From the NCBI RefSeq assembly GCF_020165985.1, contig NZ_JAIUKZ010000018.1, forward strand, positions 1 through 64,000: a DNA stretch of 64,000 bases, given 5' to 3'. Below, piece by piece: positions 8,102 to 18,185 of this stretch. Numbering within the stretch: position 1 is the first letter of the stretch; every line of letters starts with the position of its first letter. The translations under genes and the position numbers were made by a program. The notes beneath the pieces were generated by a model. It had not been told where the DNA came from. It did not search any database and saw nothing but the letters and a program-made list of their open reading frames with translations. The DNA is from Bacillus sp. RAR_GA_16. GTDB taxonomy: Bacteria > Bacillota > Bacilli > Bacillales > Guptibacillaceae.

Positions 8102-9134
8102 TTCAGACAATTATTAAGTGTAGGTAACGGAACAGCAATCCAGTCGCATATGCTTATGTTAGCAGTAGCAAGCACCCTGTTTGCGCCGATCCTTTCTAAC
8201 GGTTTCGGATTATTTGGAACAACCCCGACTGGATATGTCTTTCCCGTTGGCACAAGCGTTGTCGTAGGATCATTTTTATTTGGGATAGGAATGCAACTTG
8301 GTGGAGGTTGCGCTTCAGGTACCCTTTATACTGTCGGCTGGGGGAAAACGGAAATGTTGCTCACACTTTTTGGGTTTATTATCGGATCCGTTATTGGTGC
8401 CTGGCACTTTGACTTTTGGGTAAATCAAATGCCTTCTTTTCAAGCCGTTTCACTTGCTGAAGATACTGGACTCGGTTACTTTGGGGCTTGGATCGTACAG
8501 CTAATATTGTTTGCGTTCATTTTCTTTGCAGTTAAATTCATTGCAAAAAAACGCAAACCACCGAAAATGAAACCTCTACCAACCACATCAGGCTGGAAAC
8601 GAATTTTTCGTGGTTCATGGCCAATTTGGACAGCAGCAATAGCATTAGGTGTCTTAAATGCACTGACGTTAATTTCGCGCGGTAATCCCTGGGGAATTAC
8701 ATCTGCGTTCGCATTATGGGGTTCTAAAATCGCTTTGTTTCTTGGGATTGATGTTACACAATGGGGATATTGGTCAGGTCCTAAAGGCGAAGCGCTTCAG
8801 CAATCGATCCTTACTGATTCAACGAGTGTCATGAACTTTGGTGTGATTCTCGGAGCTTTTGTCGCAGCTGGGGCAGGTGGCGCCTTTGTGATGAGGAGAG
8901 TTCCCCTTAAATTAGCGGCTGCTTCTATTATCGGTGGTTTATTAATGGGCTATGGAGCGAGATTAGCATTTGGTTGTAATATTGGAGCCTATTTCGGTGG
9001 CATTGCATCATTTAGTCTACATGGATGGGTTTGGATGATTGTAGCACTAGCAGGTTCCTATCTTGCTCTCTATTTACGACCGCTCTTTGGATTAAAAAAC
9101 CCAAATAAAAATGATCAATTTTGTTAAGCGATTG

Positions 9135-9167
9135 AAGGGACGTTGGAGGTTATCCAGCGTCCCTTTT
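9135..9167 (+). terminator. Terminator after the YeeE/YedE gene
   Basis: A 13-base stem (AAGGGACGTTGGA with one G-T pair against TCCAGCGTCCCTT) is followed by TTTT, just after the transporter stop codon. Confidence 0.85.
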
Positions 9168-9187
9168 CTATGAAGAATTCATTATAA

Positions 9188-9215
9188 AAAGCCAGATCAT
9201 TGGTGATCTGGCTTT
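9188..9215 (-). terminator. Terminator of the DUF6501-like gene
   Basis: The perfect 12-base stem AAAGCCAGATCA/TGATCTGGCTTT with a TTGG loop lies just past the stop of the minus-strand gene at 9224. A and T runs on either side would let it work in both directions. Confidence 0.85.
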
Positions 9216-9223
9216 GTTTCTAA

Positions 9224-9430
9224 TCATTCTACCTCTTCAAAATACTCTTTGTAAAAACCACCGATTTTTCCGCTGTTGTCTAAAACGAATAAAAACTCTT
9301 CCGTTTCATTTTTCACTTCATAGGTTTTTCCTTCTGTTAAAACGCGGTTTACCATATACTTCTTCGCATCAGTATGTACACATTTCACCTTTTTTATCGA
9401 TGCTGTATCTTTCCATGTTTGATGAATCAA
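9224..9430 (-). CDS. DUF6501-like small protein
   Basis: Soluble protein of 68 residues starting MIHQTWKDTASIKKVKCVHT and rich in charged and aromatic residues (EEFLFVLDNSGKIGGFYKEY). It resembles a conserved Bacillaceae family that I know as DUF6501; the function is unknown. The TTG at 9430 follows AAAGGGGTG at good spacing. An earlier TTG at 9448 lacks a binding site. It has its own terminator. Confidence 0.75.
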   Translation of the reverse strand: MIHQTWKDTASIKKVKCVHTDAKKYMVNRVLTEGKTYEVKNETEEFLFVLDNSGKIGGFYKEYFEEVE

Positions 9431-9573
9431 TTTATTCACCCCTTTCAACTTTCTTTCTATTTTACATGACAGTAGCGATAAGATAAAGGATGTCGCTACT
9501 CCCTTTCCTTTCTTTGAAAATGAGGTTTCCCTTTAATCATCTTGATCAATAATTTCAGTGTGAATTGAAAAAA

Positions 9574-9600
9574 GAACCTGAATCCAAAGGATCCAGGTTC
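9574..9600 (-). terminator. Terminator of the odhAB operon
   Basis: The 12-base stem GAACCTGAATCC/GGATCCAGGTTC (one mismatch) with loop AAA is followed by TTTTTT on the minus strand, just after odhB. Confidence 0.85.
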
Positions 9601-9607
9601 CATCTTT

Positions 9608-10900
9608 TTATCCTTCAAGCAGAAGCTGTTCAGGATCTTCAAGAAGTTCTTTAATTTTCGCAAGAAAGCTAACCGCTTCTCCACCGTCAACAATACGATG
9701 ATCATACGATAGCGCAATGTACATCATAGGACGATTTTCCATTCGTTCCTGATCGATTGCGACAGGACGCCACTGAATTTTGTGCATTCCTAGAATACCA
9801 ACTTGAGGTGCATTTAGAATCGGCGTTGAAAGCATTGATCCAAAAATTCCTCCGTTAGTAATCGTAAATGAGCCACCTTGTAGTTCATCAAGCTTTAGCT
9901 TATTGTCGCGTGCTTTCTTTGCAAGATTACCAATTTCTTGTTCAATACCTGCAAATGATAGCTTGTCCGCATCACGTACAACTGGAACGACAAGACCTTC
10001 TTCTGCCCCTACAGCGATACCGATATCATAGAATTTCTTCAGTACAATATCAGTATCCTGAATTTCAGCGTTTAGACGAGGATATTTCTTAAGCGCGCCT
10101 ACAACTGCTTTCGTGAAGAAAGACATAAAGCCAAGTTTCACATCATTATCTTCAAGAAATTTATCTTTACGACGCTTACGAAGTTCCATAATGGCGGTCA
10201 TGTCTACTTCGTTAAACGTTGTTAGCATCGCCGCTGTATGCTGGACTTCCACAAGACGTTTTGCGATCGTTTGACGACGTCGAGACATTTTCACACGCTC
10301 AACTGGTTTGCCGTCATTCGGTTCAGGAGTCTGCTTTTGTTGCTTAGGTGCCTCCTGTTTCTTCTCTTTAGGCGCTTCTTTTTGGTTTGCTTTATCTGCA
10401 TGTGCTTTCACGTCATCAGGACGAACACGACCTAATGGATCACGCGTTTCAACATTATTCAAATCAACGCCTAGTTCACGGGCAAGTTTTCTTGCAGAAG
10501 GTGAAGCAACAGTTCGTCCATTCTCAGACTTTTCTTCTGATGATTCCGTTGCGTGTACTTTAGACTCCTGATCTGATTTTGCTTCTTCAGCTGATTGTTT
10601 TTCTTCTTTTTTCGCTTCAGTTTTTTCAGATGTGTCCTCTTCTGAAGACTTAGAAGAACTACCTTCTCCATTGCCAAGATAAGCAATAATTTCTCCGACT
10701 TCTACATTATCGCCGGGCTCTTTCAACAGCTCTTCAATAACACCGTCATTTTCTGCGCTCACTTCAATATTTACTTTATCTGTTTCAAGCTCAACAAGGT
10801 TGTCACCTTTTTCAACTTTGTCGCCTACTTTGATTAACCATTGAGAAATGGTACCTTCTGTAATGGATTCTGCTAGTTCTGGTACTTTAACTTCAATCAC
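9608..10900 (-). CDS. odhB: 2-oxoglutarate dehydrogenase E2, dihydrolipoamide succinyltransferase
   Basis: Transfers succinyl groups to CoA in the 2-oxoglutarate dehydrogenase complex of the TCA cycle. The 430 residues show an N-terminal lipoyl domain with lipoyl-lysine Lys42 ([11 protein letters not shown]), a Glu/Lys/Ala/Ser-rich linker (about 80-130), an E3-binding domain ([14 protein letters not shown]), a second charged linker, and the catalytic domain ending in [13 protein letters not shown] with the active-site His. It overlaps the end of odhA by 8 bases, so the two are translationally coupled. E3 is not in this window. Confidence 0.97.
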   Translation of the reverse strand: MIEVKVPELAESITEGTISQWLIKVGDKVEKGDNLVELETDKVNIEVSAENDGVIEELLKEPGDNVEVGEIIAYLGNGEGSSSKSSEEDTSEKTEAKKEEKQSAEEAKSDQESKVHATESSEEKSENGRTVASPSARKLARELGVDLNNVETRDPLGRVRPDDVKAHADKANQKEAPKEKKQEAPKQQKQTPEPNDGKPVERVKMSRRRQTIAKRLVEVQHTAAMLTTFNEVDMTAIMELRKRRKDKFLEDNDVKLGFMSFFTKAVVGALKKYPRLNAEIQDTDIVLKKFYDIGIAVGAEEGLVVPVVRDADKLSFAGIEQEIGNLAKKARDNKLKLDELQGGSFTITNGGIFGSMLSTPILNAPQVGILGMHKIQWRPVAIDQERMENRPMMYIALSYDHRIVDGGEAVSFLAKIKELLEDPEQLLLEG

Positions 10901-13751
10901 GACGATTACCTCCTTGATGGGAAACAGTTTTGGATGGTTCTAGAACTTCTTGAATAATTCTTTCTTGATCTTTTTTATGCACATTAGGTTCGCCACCTGC
11001 AGGACTTGAACGATCTGGACGTCCTACATAGCTTACAGAAACGCCTTCTGGAGCCGTCTCTCTAAGACGTGGAGAGATGTAATTCCAGGAACCCATATTC
11101 TTTGGCTCTTCTTGCAACCAGATAATTTCTTTAACGTTTGAATAACGGTCAAAGATATTTTTCACTTCTTCATCTGGAAATGGATAAAGTTGCTCTACTC
11201 TAAGAACGTGGAGCCAATCGTATTTTTCGTCAGAAGACTCAATTTCAGTTGCAAGATCTACTGCTACTTTACCAGTACATAATACAATACGTTCGACTTT
11301 ATCTTTCTTTTCACCAAGACCTGCCTGCTCAACAACACTCAAAAATTGTCCCTGACTAAATTCAAAACCAGGAGATGATGTGCGTTGGTTACGAAGAAGG
11401 CTCTTCGGCGTCATAATGACAAGCGGACGCACTTCTTGCTTTTCTAAGATGGCAGCTTGCCTACGTAGAATATGGAAGTATTGAGCCGCACTCGTTAAAT
11501 TAGCTACTGTCCAGTTATTTTCCGCTGCTAGAGTGAGGAATCGTTCAACTCGACCACTTGAATGTTCAGGACCCTGGCCTTCATAGCCATGAGGTAGAAG
11601 GAGCACCATTCCTGATTTTTGTCCCCATTTCGCTCTACCCGCTGAAACAAACTGATCAAAAATGACTTGAGCGGCATTCGCGAAATCGCCATATTGCGCT
11701 TCCCAAATAACGAGCGTTTCTGGAGCAAAAACATTATAACCGTATTCAAATCCAACGACTGATGCTTCAGAAAGAGGACTGTTATGAATAGCAAATGATG
11801 ATTTCGCCTCAGGTAATTCATGTAGCGGGCAGAAAGTCTCACCTGTTTCTTTGTCATGAAGAACGAGGTGACGCTGAGCAAACGTTCCACGCTGAGAGTC
11901 CTGACCTGTAATCCGAATTGGTGTGCCGTCGCCAAGAATTGAAGCAAAGGCGAGTGTTTCACCCAAAGCCCAATCTACTTTACCGCCTTCTTCTAACATA
12001 TCAAGTCGGCGTTTTAAAATACGTTCAAGCTTAGGATAGACATTGAACCCATCCGGACGTGTTAAAAGTTGATTGTTAATCTCTTTCAGGGTTTCCAATG
12101 AAACCGCTGTATCAATCGAAGGAAGACCTTTTACAATTTCTTTAGGCGGTTGAAGCTCCTGTACCTCTCCATCGCCTTCTCCACCCTTAGCGATTTTGTC
12201 GTATTCACTTTGAAGCTCAGAAAGTACTTCCTCATCCAATTTTTCTCCATGACCATCTTCAATAACGTTTTGGTCCGTTAAATACTTTGCGTAGCTTGAT
12301 CGAACGGTCGGATGATTTTTGATTTTTTCATATAAATGTGGCTGAGTAACAGCTGGATCATCCATTTCGTTATGACCAAAACGACGATAGCCAATTAAAT
12401 CAATAAGAAAGTCTTTATTGAATTTCATACGATACTCATAGGCAAGATGCATTGCAGCAAGACAAGCTTCCGGATCATCCGCATTCACATGAACGATCGG
12501 GATTTCGTAGCCCTTTGCGAGATCGCTTGCATATTTTGTTGATCTCGAATCTGTACTTTCAGTTGTAAAACCTAGCTGGTTATTTGCAATGATGTGAATG
12601 GTACCACCTGTATGGTACCCTTTCAACTGACTTAAGTTAAGTGTTTCCGCTACTACACCTTCGCCCGGGAAAGCCGCATCTCCATGAATTAATATCGCAA
12701 ATGATTTCGTGAAATCTTGTTTCGGTTCACCTTTTTCACCACGAGTTTCTTGAGCTGCGCGTGCATAGCCTTCCACAACGGGATCCACAAATTCAAGGTG
12801 ACTTGGGTTATTGGCAAGTGTAATCGTCGCACTTGCTGTTTCTGAATCCTCGATTTGTCTGTCAGCACCCATGTGATACTTTACATCACCTGTCCAACCA
12901 TAGTTAATACCCATCGACCCTTCAGATGGAACAAGTTCTTTGTTAGGCGCATGGTGGAACTCAGAAAAAATCTTTTCATAGGGTTTATTTAAAACGTGTG
13001 TAAGGACATTCAATCGACCACGGTGGGCCATTCCAATCATCACGTTCTTAGCACCATCGCTTGCTCCGCATTTAATAACGTCATCAAGCATTGGTACCAT
13101 CGCGTCAACGCCTTCTATGGAGAAGCGCTTTTGACCTACAAATGTTTTGTGAAGGAATTTTTCAAACCCTTCTACTTCTGTTAATCTCCTAAGTAAAGCT
13201 TTACGATCATCATTCGTAAGCGTGCGGCTAACAGAATCATTCTCCACCATTTCATCTAACCATTTGCGCTCATCTTCAGCATGAACATGAGTAAACTCAT
13301 ATGACATGGATTTTGTATATAGATCCTGAAGTTTTTGGATCGCTTGTAATCCATTGCTAACTTCCTTAGGTGCTTTCTCCCAAATAACTTGAGCAGGAAT
13401 CGCTTTCAAGTCTTCATCAGAAAGGCCGTAAGTTTGAGGTGTCATAAAATCTTGATCCGATTTCTCATTTGTTAACGGATTAATTGCTGCTGCTAAATGT
13501 CCATATGTACGAATGTTGTCAGCTAACTTAACAGCAGAAATAACCTTTTTAAGATTTGCGGGCTGACTAGAAGACTCAATGACTTCCTGTGAAGAAGGCG
13601 GTGGTCCCCACTGATCAAATTTCTGGCGCATTTCCGGATCAACTGACTCAGGATCCTCTTGGTATTTCTCGTATAATTCAATGGCATAGCCAAGGTTTGG
13701 TCCATAAAATTCTTGCCATGGATGTTCCACTCTGGACTGTTTGGTATTCAA
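10893..13751 (-). CDS. odhA: 2-oxoglutarate dehydrogenase E1
   Basis: Thiamine diphosphate-dependent decarboxylase, first component of the 2-oxoglutarate dehydrogenase complex. At 952 residues it matches the Bacillus enzyme. Features include [13 protein letters not shown], the ThDP-binding region [15 protein letters not shown] and the C-terminal [13 protein letters not shown]. Translation should begin at TTG 13751, behind a GGGAGG site. An ATG lies between the site and the TTG but runs out of frame and stops after two codons. The operon odhA-odhB has a sigma-A-like promoter and a candidate CcpA site upstream. Confidence 0.97.
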   Translation of the reverse strand: MNTKQSRVEHPWQEFYGPNLGYAIELYEKYQEDPESVDPEMRQKFDQWGPPPSSQEVIESSSQPANLKKVISAVKLADNIRTYGHLAAAINPLTNEKSDQDFMTPQTYGLSDEDLKAIPAQVIWEKAPKEVSNGLQAIQKLQDLYTKSMSYEFTHVHAEDERKWLDEMVENDSVSRTLTNDDRKALLRRLTEVEGFEKFLHKTFVGQKRFSIEGVDAMVPMLDDVIKCGASDGAKNVMIGMAHRGRLNVLTHVLNKPYEKIFSEFHHAPNKELVPSEGSMGINYGWTGDVKYHMGADRQIEDSETASATITLANNPSHLEFVDPVVEGYARAAQETRGEKGEPKQDFTKSFAILIHGDAAFPGEGVVAETLNLSQLKGYHTGGTIHIIANNQLGFTTESTDSRSTKYASDLAKGYEIPIVHVNADDPEACLAAMHLAYEYRMKFNKDFLIDLIGYRRFGHNEMDDPAVTQPHLYEKIKNHPTVRSSYAKYLTDQNVIEDGHGEKLDEEVLSELQSEYDKIAKGGEGDGEVQELQPPKEIVKGLPSIDTAVSLETLKEINNQLLTRPDGFNVYPKLERILKRRLDMLEEGGKVDWALGETLAFASILGDGTPIRITGQDSQRGTFAQRHLVLHDKETGETFCPLHELPEAKSSFAIHNSPLSEASVVGFEYGYNVFAPETLVIWEAQYGDFANAAQVIFDQFVSAGRAKWGQKSGMVLLLPHGYEGQGPEHSSGRVERFLTLAAENNWTVANLTSAAQYFHILRRQAAILEKQEVRPLVIMTPKSLLRNQRTSSPGFEFSQGQFLSVVEQAGLGEKKDKVERIVLCTGKVAVDLATEIESSDEKYDWLHVLRVEQLYPFPDEEVKNIFDRYSNVKEIIWLQEEPKNMGSWNYISPRLRETAPEGVSVSYVGRPDRSSPAGGEPNVHKKDQERIIQEVLEPSKTVSHQGGNRRD

Positions 13752-13871
13752 AGCATGCTACCTCCCTGCTGGGTTTAATCTTAATTTATACAAGTAATGA
13801 TTAGCATCAAAATTAAGATTAGTTTCTTACTAGTTCTTTACACTCTTTTCACTTTTTGAAACATTCTTTTA

Positions 13872-13885
13872 AAAAAACGCTTTCA
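13872..13885 (-). promoter_or_regulatory. Candidate cre (CcpA) site at the odhA promoter
   Basis: TGAAAGCGTTTTTT on the minus strand matches 12 of 14 positions of the cre consensus TGWAANCGNTNWCA. It lies about 6 bases downstream of the -10, across the expected transcript start, a position typical for CcpA repression. The last two bases do not fit. Confidence 0.4.
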
Positions 13886-13890
13886 TTGAT

Positions 13891-13919
13891 ATTTTAGCAT
13901 AGTATTAGATTGCCCACAA
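13891..13919 (-). promoter_or_regulatory. Probable odhA promoter
   Basis: On the minus strand TTGTGG (13914-13919) and TAAAAT (13891-13896) are 17 bases apart, with a TGC extension before the -10. The 391-base gap between odhA and the upstream oxidoreductase holds this promoter, the candidate cre site, AT-rich sequence and the terminator at 14088. I see no gene in it. Confidence 0.5.
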
Positions 13920-14087
13920 AACTTTCAAGCAAATTTTCGAAAAAAATTTCAACAACTTCAACTTCCACTGAAAAATTTTTCGAATATTAACACAGTGCAA
14001 TACTAAATTACCACAAAGTGTTAGCATAGTGAATAGGGAATATGGAATTTCTAACAGAGAAAATAAAATCTAATTTTTCCGAATAAA

Positions 14088-14113
14088 AAAGACAACCAAA
14101 TAAGGTTGTCTTT
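14088..14113 (-). terminator. Terminator after the quinone oxidoreductase pseudogene
   Basis: The perfect 10-base stem AAAGACAACC/GGTTGTCTTT with a six-base loop has a T run on the minus strand. Confidence 0.85.
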
Positions 14114-14142
14114 GTTTGATGTAAACCTATAGTTAATCCTAA

Positions 14143-15133
14143 TTAAGGGGTTAGGATTAACTTGCCTTTTGTCTGACGGCCTTGAAGCATGCGGTGCACG
14201 TCAGCCGCTTTTTCTAATTCAAAAACGCCACCAATTGTTAATTTCAGTTCTCCACTCTCCATATAGTTTAAAAGTTCTTCTAGACTCTTCTGATAGAGTG
14301 AAGGCTTGCGCATCATCTGTGGAAGGAAAAAGCCAACGACTGATTGGTTTTTCTCCATTAAAGACGATGGATAAAAGCGGCTTTGCTCGCCACTCGCTAC
14401 CCCGTAAATCACGAGTCTGCCGAAAGGAGCAAGACACTTCAATGATTTCTTGAAAACGTCTCCCCCTGCCATTTCAAGAATAACGTCTACTCCTTTACCT
14501 TCCGTAGCATCTAAAACTTCCTGTTCCCAGCCTTCTTTCGTATAATCTACTGTAAGAATCTGCACCCATTTCTGAAGCTAGCATTCTTTTCTCTTCACTG
14601 CTCGCTGTGCCAATAATCGTTTTAGCCCCCCATAATCTAGCGAGCTGTACGGCAATCGTTCCTACTCCACCTGCAGCAGCATGGATCAGTACTGTTTCTC
14701 CATTTTCAAATCGTCCCATTGTTTTAAGTGTGTGGTAGGCACTCAATCCTTGTAATGGGAGAGCTACAGCATACTGGGGATCTACACCTTCTGGAATCGC
14801 AATTAATTCTCTTTCATCAGCTAACGTATACTCTGCATAGCCTGTAGCATTTTTCGTTCCTAATAATGTGACAACAGAGGAACCTTGTTTTACAGAAGTT
14901 ACTTTTTCTCCAACTGCTTTCACAACACCAGCTACTTCAGATCCTGGTACATATGGTAATGGTGTATCCACAACATATTGACCTTCTCTTCTTGCAGTAT
15001 CTGCATAATTAACTCCTATTGCCTGTATTTCAATAAGAACTTCATGTCCTTTCGGCTCAGGTACTTCCATATCAATTAGTTTTAATACTTCCGGGCCACC
15101 AAATTCCGTTAATTGTATCGCTTTCATTTTCAT
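14143..15133 (-). pseudogene. Zinc-binding alcohol dehydrogenase / NADPH:quinone oxidoreductase, frameshifted
   Basis: Member of the MDR quinone oxidoreductase family. The N-terminal part (15133 down to about 14556) begins MKMKAIQLTEFGGPEVLKL and carries the nucleotide-binding motif AAAGGVGTIAVQLA. The C-terminal part (from about 14553 to 14143) continues with DYTKEGWEQEVLDATEGKGV in another frame. Removing one base in the GATTCTTACAG stretch near 14553-14557 restores a full protein of about 329 residues reading GADSTVDYTKEGW. The gene is therefore either inactivated by one inserted base or carries an assembly error. The start has a GAGGATG-type site. Confidence 0.85.
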
Positions 15134-15234
15134 CCTCCTCTATAAACTAACCAGTCGGTATGTAACACCTTTACTATAAACCAAAGAGTTTGACTATTCA
15201 ATCTTTTTGGGTATTTTTCTTTCTTATCCAAAAA

Positions 15235-15257
15235 AAAGTGCGCGTGGTGCGCACTTT
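15235..15257 (-). terminator. Terminator of the aminotransferase-mmsA operon
   Basis: The nine-base stem AAAGTGCGC/GCGCACTTT with loop GTGGT is followed by T residues on the minus strand. It overlaps the aminotransferase stop codon. Confidence 0.85.
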
Positions 15258-16593
15258 ATAATTGAGCCAAACCTTCTACAACCGTTTGTACAAGTAAATC
15301 AATATCTTTTTCTTCAATTGTTAAAGGAGGTGCCATTGTAAGTACATTGTTATAGCCTGCTACTGTATCACCATTTTTCCCAATGATGACTCCTTGCGAT
15401 TTACAGTAGCTGATCACCTTATTCAACTCACTTACCGCAAGCGGTTTTTTGGTTCTCTTGTCTTCCACAAGTTCAAGTCCAATTAGCAACCCTTTTCCGC
15501 GGATATCCCCAACATTGGAATGAGACGATAAACGTTCTGTTAATTGAAGCTTCAGCTTATCTCCTAATTCTTTCGAGCGATCAAACAGCTTTTCTTGCTC
15601 CATGATTTCTAAATTTTTTAATGCAAGAGCACATGAAGCTGGGTTCCCTCCAAATGTGTTAATATGTCGAAAGTGATCATATGACTCTTTTCCTTTAAAA
15701 GCTTCATAGATTTCTTCTTTCACTGCAGTAGCTGATAATGGAAGATACCCACTTGTTAAACCCTTCGCCATTGTAATAATATCGGGCTTAACATCATAGT
15801 TCATGAATCCAAATGCTTTTCCTGTTCTACCAAAGCCACAAATGACTTCATCACAGATTAGTAAAGCACCGTGCTTATCACACACATCCTTTACGGATTT
15901 CATGTAATCTAGTTGTGGCATGATGATTCCTCCACCAGTAATAATGGGCTCCATGATCATGGCTGCAACCGTTTGACTTAGTTCCCAAGTCATCAAGTCG
16001 TCAATCGCTTTGACTGATGATAGCTCTCCTTGTATGTCGTCTACATCACGATACGTATCTGGTGGCTGAACATGTAAAAAGCCCTGGCCAAGCGGTTCAT
16101 ACTTATACTTCCTTTGCGCCTGACCTGTCGCGGCTAGTGATCCCATCGTGTTGCCGTGATACGCTCGATAGCGCGATACAATTTTATATCTGCTGCCTTC
16201 TCCTTTTTGTTCATGATACTGCCTGGCAATCTTAAAAGCAGTTTCATTTGCTTCTGAGCCACTATTAGAGAAAAAGATCACGTATCCTCCACCAAGCATT
16301 TCATTTAACTTCTCTGCTAATTTAATTGCCGGTCCATGTGTCTGTGTTAATGGATAATAGGACAGTTCTTTCAGTTGATCGAAGGCTGCCTGAGCAAGTT
16401 CTTCTCGTCCATATCCGATATTTACACACCACAGTCCTGCCATGGCATCGAGAAATTGGTTACCTTCGTAATCGGATACCCAGGCACCTTTTGCTTTCTC
16501 AATCACCATGGTCGATTTTGGATCATATGGTCGCATTGCATGCCAGACGTATTTCTCATCTTTTCCAGCGAGATTCTCGTGAGCAGTTTGCAT
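15256..16593 (-). CDS. Class III aminotransferase, probable beta-alanine/omega-amino acid:pyruvate
   Basis: PLP-dependent omega-amino acid aminotransferase of 445 residues. The Asp of the DEVICGFGRTGK motif and the PLP lysine in ITMAKGLTSGYLPL are visible. It is the second gene of an operon with a semialdehyde dehydrogenase, next to genes that make beta-alanine from uracil. The likely job is therefore beta-alanine to malonate semialdehyde. The start is ATG 16593, behind AAGGGAG; a GTG at 16602 lies inside that site. Substrate choice is inferred from context. Confidence 0.9.
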   Translation of the reverse strand: MQTAHENLAGKDEKYVWHAMRPYDPKSTMVIEKAKGAWVSDYEGNQFLDAMAGLWCVNIGYGREELAQAAFDQLKELSYYPLTQTHGPAIKLAEKLNEMLGGGYVIFFSNSGSEANETAFKIARQYHEQKGEGSRYKIVSRYRAYHGNTMGSLAATGQAQRKYKYEPLGQGFLHVQPPDTYRDVDDIQGELSSVKAIDDLMTWELSQTVAAMIMEPIITGGGIIMPQLDYMKSVKDVCDKHGALLICDEVICGFGRTGKAFGFMNYDVKPDIITMAKGLTSGYLPLSATAVKEEIYEAFKGKESYDHFRHINTFGGNPASCALALKNLEIMEQEKLFDRSKELGDKLKLQLTERLSSHSNVGDIRGKGLLIGLELVEDKRTKKPLAVSELNKVISYCKSQGVIIGKNGDTVAGYNNVLTMAPPLTIEEKDIDLLVQTVVEGLAQL

Positions 16594-16608
16594 ACTCTTC
16601 ACTCCCTT

Positions 16609-18075
16609 CTAGTAGTCAAAGCGAGTTGTGATCATTTTTCTTCTTGTATAAAAATTCACACCATCTTTTCCATTTGCATGCAGATCACCATAAAAAGAAT
16701 CTTTCCATCCTGAAAAAGGGAAAAATGCCATAGGAGCTGGTACGCCAACGTTAACACCTAGCATCCCCGCATCTGCTTCTTCACGGAATTGTCTAATCGC
16801 TCCAGCGTCTTTTGTATAAATTGTCGCCCCGTTGCCATATCGTGACTTCTTTAAAATTTCTAAGGCAGAATCGATCGAATCGGCGTGTAGTAAGCTTAGA
16901 ACGGGAGCAAAGATTTCTTCCTTTGCTATGGTCATTTCAGGTGTTACTTCATCAAATATCGTTGGTCCAAGAAAATATCCTTCTTTATGAGCGTCCATCT
17001 CATTTCGGCCGTCACGAATCAAGGCTGCCCCCTCTTCTAACCCTTTATCGATATATCCTAGTACTTTTTCCCGATGTGATTTTCGAATAACGGGCGTTAA
17101 GAGCACCTCATCATCTAAGCCATTTCCCATTTTCAATCGATCTGCTTTTTCTTTAAGTGCAGATATGAACGACTCACTTTCTCCAACCACTACTACCGCA
17201 CTACACGCCATACAGCGTTGTCCTGCACTACCAAATGTTGAGCTAATGACCTGCTGTACCGCTACTTCGATATCAGCATCTGGCATGACAATATGATGAT
17301 TTTTAGCACCAGAAAGAGCCTGCACTCTCTTACCACGAGAAGCTGCCTCTTCATAAACATATTTAGCAACTGGCTGTGATCCAACAAATGAGATTGCTTT
17401 CACATCAGGATGCTCGAGTAGGCCATTTACAACATCGTGTGCTCCATGGACAATATTAAATACTCCTTTTGGTAAGCCTGCTTCAGTTAATAATTCAGCC
17501 ATACGATTAGCAAGAATCGGTGTACGTTCAGAAGGTTTCAAAACAAAGGTATTGCCACAGGCAATTGCGAGAGGAAACATCCAATGAGGAACCATCATCG
17601 GAAAATTAAAAGGTGTAATGCCTCCTACAACGCCAACAGGATAACGAAACATTTCTGAATCGATATTTTCGGCAATTGTTGAAAGGTTGTCTCCCATCAT
17701 TAAAGAAGGAGCACCTGTTGCAAACTCCACGCACTCGATGCCTCGCAGGACTTCCCCATGAGCTTCTTTAAAACTTTTCCCATTTTCTTTTACAACTAGT
17801 TCAGCTAGTTCATCATGATGTTTGACTAGAAGAGAGTGATATTTAAACAGGATTCGCGCTCTTTTTGGAACAGGGAATTTGCTCCAAGTTTCAAAAGCGG
17901 TAGATGCAGCACTAACCGCTAGATCCACATCCTCTTTTGATGACAATGGCACGTTAGCGAGATTTTCATTTGTAGCTGGGTTTGGAACTTCAAGCGTTTC
18001 TTTACTTGTGGCGTTTATCCATTCTCCGTTTACAAAGTTTTTTAATAAAGTGGTGTCCTTTTTTACAACGGTCAT
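16609..18075 (-). CDS. mmsA: CoA-acylating (methyl)malonate-semialdehyde dehydrogenase
   Basis: NAD-dependent dehydrogenase that converts malonate semialdehyde or methylmalonate semialdehyde to acetyl-CoA or propionyl-CoA with loss of CO2. At 488 residues it has the expected length. It shows the family motif [16 protein letters not shown] and the catalytic cysteine in [14 protein letters not shown]. It is first in the operon, 15 bases before the aminotransferase, so the pair can take beta-alanine to acetyl-CoA. The start has an AAAGGAGGG site. iolA is a close relative, but no inositol genes are near. Confidence 0.93.
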   Translation of the reverse strand: MTVVKKDTTLLKNFVNGEWINATSKETLEVPNPATNENLANVPLSSKEDVDLAVSAASTAFETWSKFPVPKRARILFKYHSLLVKHHDELAELVVKENGKSFKEAHGEVLRGIECVEFATGAPSLMMGDNLSTIAENIDSEMFRYPVGVVGGITPFNFPMMVPHWMFPLAIACGNTFVLKPSERTPILANRMAELLTEAGLPKGVFNIVHGAHDVVNGLLEHPDVKAISFVGSQPVAKYVYEEAASRGKRVQALSGAKNHHIVMPDADIEVAVQQVISSTFGSAGQRCMACSAVVVVGESESFISALKEKADRLKMGNGLDDEVLLTPVIRKSHREKVLGYIDKGLEEGAALIRDGRNEMDAHKEGYFLGPTIFDEVTPEMTIAKEEIFAPVLSLLHADSIDSALEILKKSRYGNGATIYTKDAGAIRQFREEADAGMLGVNVGVPAPMAFFPFSGWKDSFYGDLHANGKDGVNFYTRRKMITTRFDY

Positions 18076-18185
18076 TACATGCCCTCCTTTAATTCGTTTC
18101 TATCTTCATTGTAGGGATGCAATGTCTTCTCTTCATTAGACAAAACGTAACATGTATGTGTTTTCAATTGTACACGTTGCACATT

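Larger units (their letters stand above)
6483..9127 (+). pseudogene. YeeE/YedE family transporter gene interrupted by IS256-family element
   Basis: The 5' part (6483-6698, ending FGFTSA) and the 3' part (8102-9127, beginning FRQLLSVGNGTAIQSH) join in frame if the element at 6699-8093 and one copy of its 8-bp target repeat are removed. The rejoined protein would have 413 residues and many membrane helices. Family features include GGGCASGTLYTVGWG and the C-terminal FGCNIGAYFGGIAS, typical of the YeeE/YedE (thiosulfate/sulfur-compound uptake) family. As it stands the protein is cut after residue 72. The 3' fragment has an open frame from ATG 8150, but without a good ribosome binding site. Confidence 0.92.

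Noticed and set aside
9496-9717. Minus-strand 73-codon frame overlapping the end of odhB
   Set aside because: It runs through the odhAB terminator and the conserved odhB end in another frame.
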